From the NCBI GenBank assembly GCA_949902805.1, contig CATLDI010000006.1:1-47495 (forward strand): a stretch of DNA of 47,495 nt, in the 5' to 3' direction. Below the pieces are notes generated by a model. That model worked only from the letters and a program-made list of their open reading frames with translations. It had not been told where the DNA came from and did no database searches. The stretch is from an uncultured Clostridiaceae bacterium (GTDB taxonomy: Bacteria > Bacillota > Clostridia > TANB77 > CAG-508). Positions 1 to 8,599 of the stretch are shown piece by piece (within the stretch, counting starts at the first letter, position 1; each line of letters begins with the position of its first letter). Made by a program: the position numbers and the translations under genes.

Positions 1-190
1 GATTATTATAATAATAAAAGGATAAAGGGCAAATTAAAAGGAATGAGCCCTGTACAATACAGAGTTCATTCCCAAGTTGCCTAGTACCTAATCAAAAAAT
101 GTCCAATTTTTTGGGTTCAGTACAGTTATATACTACTATTTTTGCTTTCATAAATTAAAAATATAAAATAAGAATAATTTTTTAATAAAA
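1..190. other. Left-edge segment without a gene
   Basis: No open reading frame is supported here. Around positions 25-110 there are short self-complementary stretches (GAATGAGCCC and AGAGTTCATTCCC) that could be the end of a structured RNA transcribed from outside the window. I could not match it to tmRNA, 6S, SRP or RNase P RNA, so no RNA family is assigned. Confidence 0.3.
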
Positions 191-194
191 CCAA

Positions 195-223
195 TTGCAA
201 TTTAAAAATATATATGTTAAAAT
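195..223 (+). promoter_or_regulatory. Predicted secG-rnr promoter
   Basis: TTGCAA at 195-200 is followed by a 17-nt spacer and TAAAAT at 218-223, a reasonable housekeeping promoter 40 nt upstream of the secG start. No operator is evident. Confidence 0.5.
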
Positions 224-264
224 ATCATTTGTTAAGATAAAAAACTAAGGAGAGTGTATAAAAA

Positions 265-513
265 ATGGTAGTAGTGAGAAACATAGTATTAGGAATATAT
301 TTAATAGTTTGTATAGCTTTAATAATAGTAGCAACTATGCAAACAAAGGATAATGATGGAGCTTCTGGAACAATTACAGGTTCTTCAACAAATAATTTTT
401 ATGAAAAAAATAAAGGAAGAACAAAAGAAGGAAAATTAAAGAGATTAACAATAACATTAGGAGTATTATTTGTAGTGTTAGCAGTTATATTAGGAATATT
501 ATATGTAATATAA
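265..513 (+). CDS. secG: SecG, preprotein translocase subunit
   Basis: SecG is the small accessory subunit of the SecYEG protein-conducting channel in the cytoplasmic membrane. The 82-residue product has two hydrophobic segments (about residues 5-25 and 61-81) joined by a polar loop rich in Gly, Ser, Thr and Lys, and it keeps the VATMQTKDNDG-like end of the first helix that is typical of SecG. The start is supported by AAGGAGAG about 10 nt upstream. The next gene is rnr, and smpB lies just beyond, so this is the secG-rnr-smpB neighbourhood common in Firmicutes, although smpB is inverted here. The match is by length, topology and context, because SecG conserves little primary sequence. Confidence 0.88.
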   Translation: MVVVRNIVLGIYLIVCIALIIVATMQTKDNDGASGTITGSSTNNFYEKNKGRTKEGKLKRLTITLGVLFVVLAVILGILYVI

Positions 514-534
514 TGTGTAATTGAATAAAAATGA

Positions 535-587
535 AGGGGCTTAATCGGTAAGGAATACCCGTTAGAATTACCGAATTACGCCCTTTT
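535..587 (+). repeat. REP-like repeat D, copy 1 / probable secG terminator
   Basis: The GGGGCTTAATCGGT core and the TACCGAATTACGCCC end form an imperfect inverted repeat followed by a T-run. The same ends with a different centre recur at 18643-18692, so this is a dispersed palindromic element that may also act as a terminator. Confidence 0.6.
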
Positions 588-608
588 TAATTATTAAATT
601 GAAAATAT

Positions 609-697
609 GTGTAGGGTGCGGGCCTTGTGTCCGTCCTATCTTCGAAGAATATACAAAAAAATAAAAAAGGGTAGACACAAGGCCTACCCCTACAAGA
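609..697. repeat. Long inverted repeat upstream of rnr
   Basis: GGGCCTTGTGTC near 619 pairs with GACACAAGGCC near 674, with extended outer pairing of GTAGGG with CCCTAC. It belongs to the family of short intergenic palindromes that begin TGTAGGGG in this window (also at 2972, 17530 and 40243). It could form a hairpin in the rnr leader. Confidence 0.55.
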
Positions 698-743
698 ACA
701 AAAAATATAATATAATTTTGATTATAAAAGAGGAGAAAAATAA

Positions 744-2957
744 ATGGAAGATAAGGAAAAATTAATTTTAGATTTTATGGCAGAAGAAAGCTATGTTCCT
801 ATGAAAGCTAAGGAGATAGCTAGCATTTTGTGTGTGCCTAAAACGGAATACCAAAGCTTTAGTGAAGTACTTAAAAAGCTAGAAGAAAACTATAAAATTC
901 AAAAAAATAGAAAATCTAAATATAGCTTAGTAGATTCTAACAGATATATAACAGGATTATTTAGGGCAAATGAAAAAGGCTTTGGTTTTATAAAAATTGA
1001 AGGAAGAGATGATGAAATTTATATTTCAAAAAATCATACAAAAAATGCTCTAAATGGAGATACTGTTCTTATAGAAATATTAGAAAGTGAGAAAGATAGT
1101 AGCCATAGCGCAGAAGGTAGAATTATAAAAATACTAACAAGAGATAAAGACACTGTTGTAGGTGTTTTTATAAATAGTAAAAATTATGGCTTTGTTGTTC
1201 CAGATGACAGAAAATTAGGTACTGATATTTTTATATCTAAAAAGAATTTTGGGAAGGCTCGTAATGATAGTAAGGTATTAGTAAAAATACTTAAATATCC
1301 TGAAAATGGTAAAAATGCTGAAGGTAAAGTAATAGAAGTATTAGGTAATATTAATGAAGCAGGTGTTGATATGCTTTCATTAATTAAAGATTATAAACTT
1401 CCATACGAATTTCCAGAAACAGTAGTAGAAGAGGCTAAAAAATATAAAGAAGAAGATATTAAAAATGATATTAAAGGTAGATTAGACTTACGTGAAGAAG
1501 AAATTTTTACAATAGATGGAGAAGATGCAAAAGATTTAGATGATGCAGTTAATGTGAAAAAACTAGAAAATGGGAACTATGAGTTAGGAGTGCATATTGC
1601 AGATGTAAGCTACTATGTACTAGAAGGTTCAAAACTAGATAAAGAAGCGATTATAAGAGGTACAAGCATATATATGCTAGATAGAGTAATACCAATGCTT
1701 CCACGTGAACTTTCAAATGGAATTTGTAGTTTAAATCAAAAGAAAGATAGGCTAACACTTTCGGTCATAATGGAAATTAATAATGAAGGACAAGTTGTAT
1801 CTTCTGAAATTAAAAAAAGTGTTATAAATGTTACTAGAAGAATGAGCTATAATGAAATTGCTACTATTCTAAAATATATAAACAATAACAAAGATGAAGA
1901 AGAAAATATAAATGATGAAAAAATAGAAAATGCAAGTGTTGCAAAACAAAAAATAAATGAATTAGAAAAAGATTTAAAATTATTAAAAGAATGTAAACCA
2001 TATTTTGAACATTTTAAACAAATGGAAGAACTAGCAAAAATATTAAAACAAAGAAGAGAAAAGCAAGGAAGCCTAAATTTGGATATTCCAGAAACTAAAA
2101 TAGTGTTAGATAAAGATGGATTTGCAATAGATGTAAAAAAATATGAACTTACATTTGCAAATGAAATAATAGAACAATTTATGCTTACAGCAAATGAAAC
2201 AGTAGCTGAAACTTTTTATTGGCTAGAAGCGCCTTTTATATACAGAGTACACGAAGAGCCAGATGAAGACAAAGTTTTAGAATTAAACAAATTTCTATAC
2301 AATTTTGGCTATAAAATTAAAGGAAACAAAGACAATATCCACCCAAAAGCGTTTGCAGAAGTATTAGAAGATATAAAAGGAAAAGAAGAGGAAAGAGTAA
2401 TATCTACTTTGATATTAAGAACACTAAAAGTAGCAAGGTACGAAAGTGAGAACAAAGGACACTTTGGAATAGCAAGTAAATACTATTGCCACTTCACATC
2501 ACCAATAAGAAGGTATCCAGACTTATTCATTCATAGAGTAATTTCAAAATATTTAAGTAATAACTATAATATAAATGAAGAAATACTTGCTAAATATAAC
2601 GAACAATCAGTAAATTATGCTAATCAATCATCAGAAAGAGAAAAAGTAGCTCAAAAAGTAGAAAGAGATAGCATAGACATCAAAAAAGCCGAATTTATGC
2701 AAGATAAAATAGGCGAAGAATTTGAGGGAATTGTATCAAGTATAACATCATTTGGAATGTTCGTAGAACTAGAAAGCACAGTAGAAGGTCTAATAAGATT
2801 TGAACACTTAGGAGATGAATATTTTATATACGACGAAAACAGAAAAACTTTAACAGGAGAAAAAACAAAAACAACATATAAAATAGGTGATAAAGTAAAA
2901 ATAAGAGTAATCCATGCAGACAAAATAACAAGGCAAATTGATTTTGAGATAGCCTAA
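744..2957 (+). CDS. rnr: Ribonuclease R
   Basis: RNase R is a processive 3'-to-5' exoribonuclease that degrades structured RNA and works with tmRNA/SmpB in clearing stalled mRNAs. The 737-residue product has the full family layout: an N-terminal winged-helix region (about 1-65), two cold-shock/OB domains (about 70-220), the RNB catalytic domain starting near residue 245, and a C-terminal S1 domain (about 645-735). The catalytic acidic motif is TIDGEDAKDLDDA, followed by HIADVSYYV. The TSPIRRYPDL motif near residue 585 is also typical. A GAGGAGAAA ribosome site precedes the ATG. Its only CGG trinucleotides are out of frame. It follows secG and converges with smpB. Confidence 0.95.
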   Translation: MEDKEKLILDFMAEESYVPMKAKEIASILCVPKTEYQSFSEVLKKLEENYKIQKNRKSKYSLVDSNRYITGLFRANEKGFGFIKIEGRDDEIYISKNHTKNALNGDTVLIEILESEKDSSHSAEGRIIKILTRDKDTVVGVFINSKNYGFVVPDDRKLGTDIFISKKNFGKARNDSKVLVKILKYPENGKNAEGKVIEVLGNINEAGVDMLSLIKDYKLPYEFPETVVEEAKKYKEEDIKNDIKGRLDLREEEIFTIDGEDAKDLDDAVNVKKLENGNYELGVHIADVSYYVLEGSKLDKEAIIRGTSIYMLDRVIPMLPRELSNGICSLNQKKDRLTLSVIMEINNEGQVVSSEIKKSVINVTRRMSYNEIATILKYINNNKDEEENINDEKIENASVAKQKINELEKDLKLLKECKPYFEHFKQMEELAKILKQRREKQGSLNLDIPETKIVLDKDGFAIDVKKYELTFANEIIEQFMLTANETVAETFYWLEAPFIYRVHEEPDEDKVLELNKFLYNFGYKIKGNKDNIHPKAFAEVLEDIKGKEEERVISTLILRTLKVARYESENKGHFGIASKYYCHFTSPIRRYPDLFIHRVISKYLSNNYNINEEILAKYNEQSVNYANQSSEREKVAQKVERDSIDIKKAEFMQDKIGEEFEGIVSSITSFGMFVELESTVEGLIRFEHLGDEYFIYDENRKTLTGEKTKTTYKIGDKVKIRVIHADKITRQIDFEIA

Positions 2958-2971
2958 TAACTGATAAACAT

Positions 2972-3007
2972 TTGTAGGGGTCGCTGCTATCGGCGACCCG
3001 CTCTTCA
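2972..3007. repeat. Short palindromic repeat E (TGTAGGGGTCGC type)
   Basis: GGGTCGC and GCGACCC form a hairpin immediately after rnr, followed by CGCTCTTC. Related elements lie at 17530-17555 and 40243-40280. They sit only between genes and look like REP-type elements. Confidence 0.55.
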
Positions 3008-3036
3008 ACGAAAATGCTTAAAAAAGAATAAATATA

Positions 3037-3168
3037 TTGAAGAAGCTCTATGATAGTATTGTAAAAACAGATGTGGTTTATAGAATTTTAAATAATCAAA
3101 TTTTATTTAAAATTGGCATAGTTGATATAGATAAAATAGAAGAATACAAGAAAAGTTTTAAAGAATAA
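3037..3168 (+). pseudogene. Possible 43-residue gene remnant
   Basis: A TTG-initiated frame of 43 codons, LKKLYDSIVKTD at its start and EEYKKSFKE at its end, lies between rnr and smpB. There is no clear ribosome binding site and I do not recognise the sequence. Its composition is protein-like, so it may be the tail of a decayed gene, but chance is not excluded. Confidence 0.2.
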
Positions 3169-3176
3169 ATTTATAG

Positions 3177-3200
3177 TAGGTCGCCATAAATGGCGACCTA
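3177..3200. terminator. Bidirectional hairpin between rnr and smpB
   Basis: An 11-bp perfect inverted repeat (TAGGTCGCCAT, 2-nt loop) lies at the meeting point of convergent genes, just past the smpB stop. It may terminate transcription from both sides, though T-runs are short. Confidence 0.55.
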
Positions 3201-3205
3201 TTTAT

Positions 3206-3643
3206 CTACATATGTCTTTTCATATACATTTCAGCATCTTTCTTCTTCAAGTCTTCACGCTTATCGTAAAGTTTTTTACCAACTCCAATTCCAAGCTCAA
3301 CCTTAACAAAACTACCTTTAAAATACAAACTCATAGGAACTAAAGCATAGCCTTTTTGTTTAATTAGGCCAACTAATTTTCTAATTTCATTTTTGTTCAA
3401 AAGTAATTTTCTATCTCTTAAAGGGTCTTTATTAAAAATATTACCATGTTCATATGGACTAATATGCATAGAATGAATATACACTTCCGCATTTTGAATA
3501 CTAGCATAACTATCTTTTAAATTAACCCTACCATTTCTAATAGATTTTATCTCTGTACCAGTCAAAACAATGCCAGCTTCAATAGTATCAATAATATTAT
3601 AATTATGCTTAGCAACTGGATTTTTAGCAATTAAATTAGACAT
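3206..3643 (-). CDS. smpB: SmpB, SsrA-binding protein
   Basis: SmpB binds tmRNA and delivers it to stalled ribosomes for trans-translation. The 145-residue product carries the family's core: an N-terminal [12 protein letters not shown] segment, [17 protein letters not shown], the [11 protein letters not shown] segment that leads into a lysine-rich VKVELG region, and the basic C-terminal tail [14 protein letters not shown] that folds in the decoding centre. Length is close to the usual 150. The start is fixed by a GAGAGGT ribosome site. It faces rnr rather than following it, so the usual rnr-smpB co-transcription is broken. No tmRNA gene was found nearby. Confidence 0.96.
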   Translation of the reverse strand: MSNLIAKNPVAKHNYNIIDTIEAGIVLTGTEIKSIRNGRVNLKDSYASIQNAEVYIHSMHISPYEHGNIFNKDPLRDRKLLLNKNEIRKLVGLIKQKGYALVPMSLYFKGSFVKVELGIGVGKKLYDKREDLKKKDAEMYMKRHM

Positions 3644-3670
3644 ATATGTACCTCTCTTTTTATATTAAGT

Positions 3671-3804
3671 CCACCTTCTGCATTTATATATATTAAAATA
3701 AAAATCGAACCTTCCAAGACAATGGGTATTCAACTGCCGTGGGTGGGCTGTCGGGCTTCAATTTTGATTTTAATATATATAAACACATAAGGTTACTCTA
3801 CAAA
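3671..3804. repeat. MITE-like repeat A, copy 1
   Basis: A 134-bp element bounded by roughly 38-bp imperfect inverted ends (TTTATATATATTAAAAT paired with ATTTTAATATATATAAA) around a GC-richer centre ending GGGCTGTCGGGCTTC. Two further copies lie at 17356-17488 and 40297-40430. The ends are nearly identical between copies while the central 30-35 nt vary. No transposase is present in the window. Confidence 0.85.
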
Positions 3805-3929
3805 TATAAGTATAGTATAACACAAAAAGAAAAATAATAAAAGAAAAAAGTTGAAAGATAAAGTTAAAAAGTGTAATAACGATTTACAAAATTTTCAACT
3901 TCCAACTTCCAACCTCTAACATCCTTAAA

Positions 3930-4385
3930 TTAATCATTATAAGAATGATTATTCTGCTTAGCATACATCCAAACAAGAGCAATAATTGCAACACCAACAA
4001 CCGCCATTATAAGCCAAGTCCATACAGTACTATTCATACCAAGAAAAGTTCCTTCACCAGCATTAATGTCAGCACTTCTAGTAGTAGTTCTAGTAGCATT
4101 ATAATTATCGCTAGTCATAGCACCTGTTACATGATTCCCAGCATTTTGAACTCCATTTCCAATATCACCAGCAGCATTTTCTATCATGTTTTCTCCACCA
4201 GATGTAATATTTCTTACTCCATCCACTATACCTCTACCAGCGTCTTCTACCATATTTTCGGCACCGCCAACTACGTTCCTAATTCCTTCTACAGCTTGTG
4301 GTTCATTTGTAGCAAATGTATAAGAAGCCGATAAAACAAATATACTAACTACTAATAATGCAATGATATAAAATCTCTTTTTCAT
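3930..4385 (-). CDS. Secreted/membrane-anchored repeat protein, unknown function
   Basis: I do not recognise this family. The 151-residue product has a signal peptide (MKKRF then a hydrophobic core, cleavage likely after SYTFA), a low-complexity external region, and a C-terminal membrane helix (about residues 122-143) ending in a short polar tail. Residues about 30-95 consist of three degenerate 20-21-residue units, each of the form GI-x-N-hydrophobic-GG-x-ENM-x-E/NAG. These units could form amphipathic helices. The neighbouring reverse-strand gene at 4709-5062 has the same signal-spacer-anchor plan, so the two may be distant paralogues or a secreted pair. An AAGGAGGT ribosome site precedes the ATG. 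Confidence 0.7.
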   Translation of the reverse strand: MKKRFYIIALLVVSIFVLSASYTFATNEPQAVEGIRNVVGGAENMVEDAGRGIVDGVRNITSGGENMIENAAGDIGNGVQNAGNHVTGAMTSDNYNATRTTTRSADINAGEGTFLGMNSTVWTWLIMAVVGVAIIALVWMYAKQNNHSYND

Positions 4386-4708
4386 AGTTAACCTCCTTTA
4401 TATATTTAAATTTGTGAAATTTAAACTCAATATTAGTATTAAAAATTATAAATAAAATATACAACCAAAAATTAACTTGAAAAAATTTCTGTAATTTAAT
4501 GTTGAAAAATGGAAAAAATAAAACAAAGAAAAAAATTTAATATATAAAAAATGGGCTGTAAAAAAAGGAAAGATTTGGGAAAGATTTGGGACGCGTCAAA
4601 AACTTTCCTTTTTGAATTAAAGCTTAAAAAATAATATAAAAATAAAAGGAAAGTTTTTGACGCGTCCCAAATCTTTCCCAAATCTTTCCCAAATCTTTCC
4701 TTTATAAA
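4386..4708. other. Gene-free stretch dominated by a palindrome
   Basis: Apart from the large inverted repeat at 4564-4703 I see no gene here. Any reading frame across the palindrome is low-complexity and unsupported. Confidence 0.6.
4564..4703. repeat. Large inverted repeat C with GGGACGCGTC core
   Basis: Two arms of about 49 bp face each other across a 31-bp AT spacer. Arm one (4564-4612) has two tandem GGAAAGATTTG units, then GGGACGCGTC, then AAAAACTTTCCTTTT. Arm two (4644-4703) is its reverse complement with one extra heptad-like unit. The same GATTTGGGACGCGTC motif forms a 30-bp palindrome inside the 3' end of fabD (14637-14668). Transcribed, it would be a very stable hairpin. Confidence 0.8.
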
Positions 4709-5062
4709 TTAAGAATGTAATCTTATTAAAATTGCTATTGCTAATAAAATTAAAACAACTCCTACAACAATTAACAAAATATTTAAAATATTTGATAAAT
4801 TTAAACCATCATTAGTTGAAGTATCAGTTACACTTCTTACAACAGTTGATTGATTTGTAGAGCCATTGTTATTATTAGAATTTATTCTATTAGTATTTAC
4901 AGTAGAGTTATCCTCTAATAAATTTGAATTAATATTATTATCTGTAGAAGTAACAGAATTGTCATCTGTAATATTCATATCTATATCAGTTGCAAAAGAT
5001 AAACTAGATATAAAAAATAATATAATTAATAAAAATGAAATTACTTTAATAGATTTTGACAT
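4709..5062 (-). CDS. Secreted Asn/Ser/Thr-rich single-anchor protein
   Basis: I do not recognise this family. The 117-residue product has an N-terminal signal peptide (hydrophobic residues about 7-24, cleavage near SLSFA), a strongly Asn/Ser/Thr/Asp-rich linker (about 26-85), and a C-terminal membrane helix (about 91-112) with a very short RLHS tail. It resembles the product at 3930-4385 in architecture but not in repeat sequence. A GGAGGTT ribosome site precedes the ATG. The low-complexity linker suggests a surface-exposed or wall-spanning spacer. The role is unknown. Confidence 0.65.
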   Translation of the reverse strand: MSKSIKVISFLLIILFFISSLSFATDIDMNITDDNSVTSTDNNINSNLLEDNSTVNTNRINSNNNNGSTNQSTVVRSVTDTSTNDGLNLSNILNILLIVVGVVLILLAIAILIRLHS

Positions 5063-5204
5063 AAATTAACCTCCAAACTTATAACTATAAAAATAGTTCT
5101 TTATCAATTGTATGTAATAATAATACACAATAAAAAAGTAAAAGTCAATAATTAAATTAATATATTCCCCAAAATTAAATTTTTAGAACAAACAGTCAGA
5201 TACA

Positions 5205-5234
5205 TTGACATACCTAAACTTTAAATGATAATAT
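5205..5234 (+). promoter_or_regulatory. Predicted promoter of the first acyl-CoA synthetase gene
   Basis: TTGACA at 5205-5210 and TAATAT at 5229-5234 are separated by 18 nt, about 35 nt upstream of the start codon. Confidence 0.6.
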
Positions 5235-5268
5235 AAGAAAAAATAAATGTAAAGGGGAAGAATGTATT

Positions 5269-7011
5269 TTGAAAAGAATGAAAATATTTGAAGCAAAAGA
5301 ATTTAATAATATAAAGGAAATTATTTATCACTGTACAAACAAATATAGTGACAAAATAGCATTTGTAATAAAACATCAAGAAAATAAGAAAGTAACATAT
5401 GAAAATGTGACATATAAAGAATTATTAGAAGACATTAATAAATTAGGAACAACTTTATATGAAATGGGACTTGTAAAAGGAAAACGAATAGCTGTTATAG
5501 GTAAAAATAGATACGAATGGGCATTAGCACACATTTCAAATTTATTAGGAGGAATAGTTTCTGTTCCTTTAGATAAAGATTTGCAATATGACGAACTTGA
5601 AAATTCACTAATTAGAAGTAAAGCAGATTGCATTATGTTTGACGAAAAATTAACAGAGAAAATAGAAAAAATAAAATTAGAAGGAAAAACAAATTTAAAA
5701 GAATATATTTGTATGAGTGAAATTGAAGGCTATAAGTCTGTAAAAGAGCTTATAGAAAAAGGAGAGCATTTATTAAACGAAGGAAATACAAATTATATAA
5801 AGGCACAAATAAACGAGAATGAAATGAATATACTTTTATTCACATCGGGAACTACATCAAAGTCAAAAGCTGTTATGCTTTCTCAAAAAAATATTGCATC
5901 TAATATATATGCAATGCAATGTGTAGAAGATATAAGAAGCACAGACACCAATATTGCATTTTTACCATTTCACCATATATTTGGCTCAACATGTATAATA
6001 ATGATGCTAGCTAGTGGTGTAAAAACAGTATTTCCAGATGGATTAAGATATATAAAACAAAACTTAAATGAATATAAAGTAACACTATTTGTAGGAGTTC
6101 CTGTTTTAGTAGAAGCAATATATAAAACAATAATGAAAGAAATAGCAAAACAAGGAAAAACAAAGCTAATAAATATAGCAACTAAAATTAGTAATATTTT
6201 ATTAAAATTACATATAGATATAAGAAGAATATTATTCAAACAAGTAATTGACGCATTAGGAGGCGAACTAAGGCTTGTAATATCTGGAGGAGCACCAGCA
6301 GACCCTAAAATATCAAAAGGATTTAATGATTTGGGAGTAAAAACTCTGCAAGGATATGGCTTAAGTGAAACATCTCCTGTAATTGCAGCCGAAAATCATA
6401 AAATTATAAAAAATGGATCAGTTGGAGTTGCAATGATAAATGATACAATAGAAATAGTAAATAAAGATGAAAAAGGCATTGGAGAAATACGAGTAAAAGG
6501 TCCCAATATAATGCTAGGTTATTACGAAATGCCAGAATTAACAAATGAAGTTCTAAAAGATGGATGGTTCTATACAGGAGACCTAGGATACATGGACAAA
6601 AAAGGAATTTTATATGTAACAGGAAGAAATAAAAATATGATAGTTCTAAGAAATGGAAAAAAAGTATTTCCAGAAGAACTTGAACTATTAGTAAATAGAC
6701 TAGAACTAGTAGAAGAATGTATGATATTTGGATTACCAGACAATAAAGAAAAAGATGATGTAAAAGTTTCTGTAAAAATAGTATATAATAAAGAAGTAGT
6801 AAAACAAAAATATAATGACAAAACAGAAGAAGAATTATATAAAATAATATGGGAACAAATAAAAGAATTAAATAAATCTTTTCCAAGATATAAACATATT
6901 CAGAAAATGTTCTTAACAGATAAAGAACTTATAAAGACAACAACAAAAAAAGTAAAAAGACAAGAAGAAATGAAGTTGATTTTAGAAGAAAATTCTAAAA
7001 CTCAGAAATAA
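5269..7011 (+). CDS. AMP-dependent long-chain acyl-CoA (or acyl-ACP) synthetase
   Basis: This adenylate-forming ligase activates a fatty acid as acyl-AMP and transfers it to CoA or ACP. The 580-residue product has the ATP-binding loop LFTSGTTSKSKAVMLS (near residue 190), the GYGLSETSPV adenine motif (near 363), the GWFYTGDLGYMD motif (near 430), GRNKNMIVLRNGKKVFPEE (hinge) and a C-terminal lysine in IKTTTKKVKRQ. TTG at 5269 is the preferred start: AGGGGAAG lies about 9 nt upstream, whereas the ATG three codons later is too far. It is about 40% alike by eye to the ligase at 11450-13168, which heads the fatty-acid cluster. The exact acyl chain and acceptor are unknown. Confidence 0.9.
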   Translation: MKRMKIFEAKEFNNIKEIIYHCTNKYSDKIAFVIKHQENKKVTYENVTYKELLEDINKLGTTLYEMGLVKGKRIAVIGKNRYEWALAHISNLLGGIVSVPLDKDLQYDELENSLIRSKADCIMFDEKLTEKIEKIKLEGKTNLKEYICMSEIEGYKSVKELIEKGEHLLNEGNTNYIKAQINENEMNILLFTSGTTSKSKAVMLSQKNIASNIYAMQCVEDIRSTDTNIAFLPFHHIFGSTCIIMMLASGVKTVFPDGLRYIKQNLNEYKVTLFVGVPVLVEAIYKTIMKEIAKQGKTKLINIATKISNILLKLHIDIRRILFKQVIDALGGELRLVISGGAPADPKISKGFNDLGVKTLQGYGLSETSPVIAAENHKIIKNGSVGVAMINDTIEIVNKDEKGIGEIRVKGPNIMLGYYEMPELTNEVLKDGWFYTGDLGYMDKKGILYVTGRNKNMIVLRNGKKVFPEELELLVNRLELVEECMIFGLPDNKEKDDVKVSVKIVYNKEVVKQKYNDKTEEELYKIIWEQIKELNKSFPRYKHIQKMFLTDKELIKTTTKKVKRQEEMKLILEENSKTQK

Positions 7012-7037
7012 ACATAGCTAACAAATTTAGAATAATA

Positions 7038-7080
7038 AAAACTGCAATTTAGAAAATTTTTATAAAATTGCAGTTTTGTG
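7038..7080 (+). terminator. Intrinsic terminator after the acyl-CoA synthetase
   Basis: AAAACTGCAATTT and AAATTGCAGTTTT form a 13-bp stem followed by TTTTG. Confidence 0.7.
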
Positions 7081-7145
7081 TTATAATTTGTAGCCCAAAA
7101 TAATACATTTTTATGGATTGATTAACAAAATATATATAAAATAAC

Positions 7146-7174
7146 TTGACATTTTACTAATTAAAAATTATATT
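7146..7174 (+). promoter_or_regulatory. Predicted promoter
   Basis: TTGACA (7146-7151), 17-nt spacer, TATATT (7169-7174), 30 nt before the next start codon. Confidence 0.6.
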
Positions 7175-7203
7175 GGTAAAAGAACAATATAGGAGATTGA
7201 ATA

Positions 7204-7737
7204 ATGGATACAAAAACAAGAAAAATATATATAATTTTAACACATACAGGAACAACATTATCAAAATTGATAAAGAGATTTACAAAAGATGAGTTTTCAC
7301 ACATTTCTATTGCGCTAGACAATGAACTAAACGAAATGTACAGCTTTGGAAGGTTAAACCCATATACTCCATTTTGGGCAGGGTTTGTTCATGAACATAT
7401 AAATTCAGGTACATTTAAAAGATTTAAATTAACAAGAGCTAAAGTATATTCATTAGAAATTACTGAAGAACAATATAACAAAATAGAAAAAATTATATAT
7501 GATATGAAAATTAAAAGAAAACAATTAAAATTTAATATTATAGGACTATTTGCTGTAGGACTTAATAAGAGAATTAAATCCGAAAACTCATTTTATTGTG
7601 CAGAATTTGTAAAATATGTATTAGAAGAATCAGGAGTAAAAACCAATTTACCAGAACTAATAAGACCAGAAAACTTCAAGAAACTGGATAATATTAAGTT
7701 AATATATAAAGGAAAACTAAGTGAGTATACAGTATAA
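7204..7737 (+). CDS. Permuted papain-fold amidase/peptidase (YiiX/YebB-like)
   Basis: The 177-residue product looks like the circularly permuted NlpC/P60-type papain fold. The family places the histidine early and the cysteine late. Here FSHISIALD (about residues 32-40) supplies the histidine and FYCAEFVKYVL (about 131-141) the nucleophilic cysteine. Members hydrolyse amide or ester bonds in peptidoglycan or lipids. There is no signal peptide, so it probably acts in the cytoplasm or at the inner membrane face. A strong promoter and GGAG site precede it, and the metallo-hydrolase at 7795 follows 57 nt later, so the two may be one transcript. The substrate cannot be inferred. Confidence 0.75.
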   Translation: MDTKTRKIYIILTHTGTTLSKLIKRFTKDEFSHISIALDNELNEMYSFGRLNPYTPFWAGFVHEHINSGTFKRFKLTRAKVYSLEITEEQYNKIEKIIYDMKIKRKQLKFNIIGLFAVGLNKRIKSENSFYCAEFVKYVLEESGVKTNLPELIRPENFKKLDNIKLIYKGKLSEYTV

Positions 7738-7794
7738 TATGTAATAAAAACTAAAGTATAAAGAAAATGTAAGATACAAGGAGAAAAAATAAAA

Positions 7795-8514
7795 ATGAAA
7801 GTACAACTAGTAGGAACAGGAGCAATATACACAAAATATAATAGCGCATGTACGTTAGTAAATCAGGAATTAATGGTAGATATGCCAAATGGAACATTAA
7901 AACAATTATTAAAAAATAATCATGATCCAGAAAAGATAAAAATGATATTAATTACACATATGCATGGAGATCACACAGCAGATATACCATTCCTCTTAAA
8001 ACATGTATATAATTACATAAATATACACAATGAAATTGTAATAATTGGACCAAAAGGAATAGCAGATAAAGTGGTAGAATTATTTGCAGCATATAGGTTT
8101 GAAGATAGAGAAGAAATACAAGAACTTATGAATATAAAGTTTATAGAATTAAATAAGGAAGAAACTGAAATAGAATTAGAGGGATATAAAATAAAAGCAA
8201 TACAAGTATCACATGGAGAAGAAAAACCAGCATATGGATACAACATAAATAATGCTTTGAGTTGTACAGGAGATAGTAGAATATGCAAAGGTGTAGAAAA
8301 GCTAATTAAAAGCAGTAAGGTTACAATTGCAGATACATCTTTAATACAAGGAAATCACGACCACATGGGAATAGATAATATAAAATATTTAGCAGAAAAA
8401 TATAATAAACAAATAGTTGCAACACATTTAAGAGACACAACAAGAGAAGTACTAAAAAAAGAAGATAACAAAAATATTTTAGTAGTAGAAGATGGATATC
8501 AATTTGAAATATAA
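7795..8514 (+). CDS. Metallo-beta-lactamase-fold hydrolase (RNase Z-like)
   Basis: The 239-residue product carries the zinc-binding signature ITHMHGDHTADIPFLL (HxHxDH), a later metal-ligand region around SCTGDSR, HDHMG near residue 185 and a C-terminal THLRDTT histidine. The overall layout resembles the ELAC/RNase Z branch (tRNA 3' processing), including the N-terminal VGTGAIYTKYNSACTLV segment, but it lacks a clear exosite arm and is shorter than the roughly 300-residue RNase Z. The fold is secure. The substrate is not. A GGAGAAAA site precedes the ATG. A 28-bp hairpin just past the stop separates it from a convergent gene. Confidence 0.85.
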   Translation: MKVQLVGTGAIYTKYNSACTLVNQELMVDMPNGTLKQLLKNNHDPEKIKMILITHMHGDHTADIPFLLKHVYNYINIHNEIVIIGPKGIADKVVELFAAYRFEDREEIQELMNIKFIELNKEETEIELEGYKIKAIQVSHGEEKPAYGYNINNALSCTGDSRICKGVEKLIKSSKVTIADTSLIQGNHDHMGIDNIKYLAEKYNKQIVATHLRDTTREVLKKEDNKNILVVEDGYQFEI

Positions 8515-8521
8515 AATAATT

Positions 8522-8592
8522 AAAAGGGGATGTAAAAAAAGTGTGTCAAAAGGGACGGGGCATATTGACACACTTTTTTTACATCCCCTTTT
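8522..8592. terminator. Very long bidirectional hairpin terminator
   Basis: Perfect 28-bp arms (8522-8549 and 8565-8592, starting AAAAGGGGATGT) flank a 15-nt loop between two convergent genes. Both outer ends are A/T runs, so it can terminate in both directions. The loop contains GGGACGGGGC, which recalls the repeat-B family. Confidence 0.8.
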
Positions 8593-8599
8593 TAAGGTA

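Noticed and set aside
3945..4334. Forward-strand reading frame opposite the repeat protein
   Set aside because: Ser/Ile-rich shadow of the repeat-containing reverse gene, with no ribosome site.
6404..6886. Long Leu-rich reverse frame inside the acyl-CoA synthetase gene
   Set aside because: Typical antisense shadow of an AT-rich gene, with no start signal.
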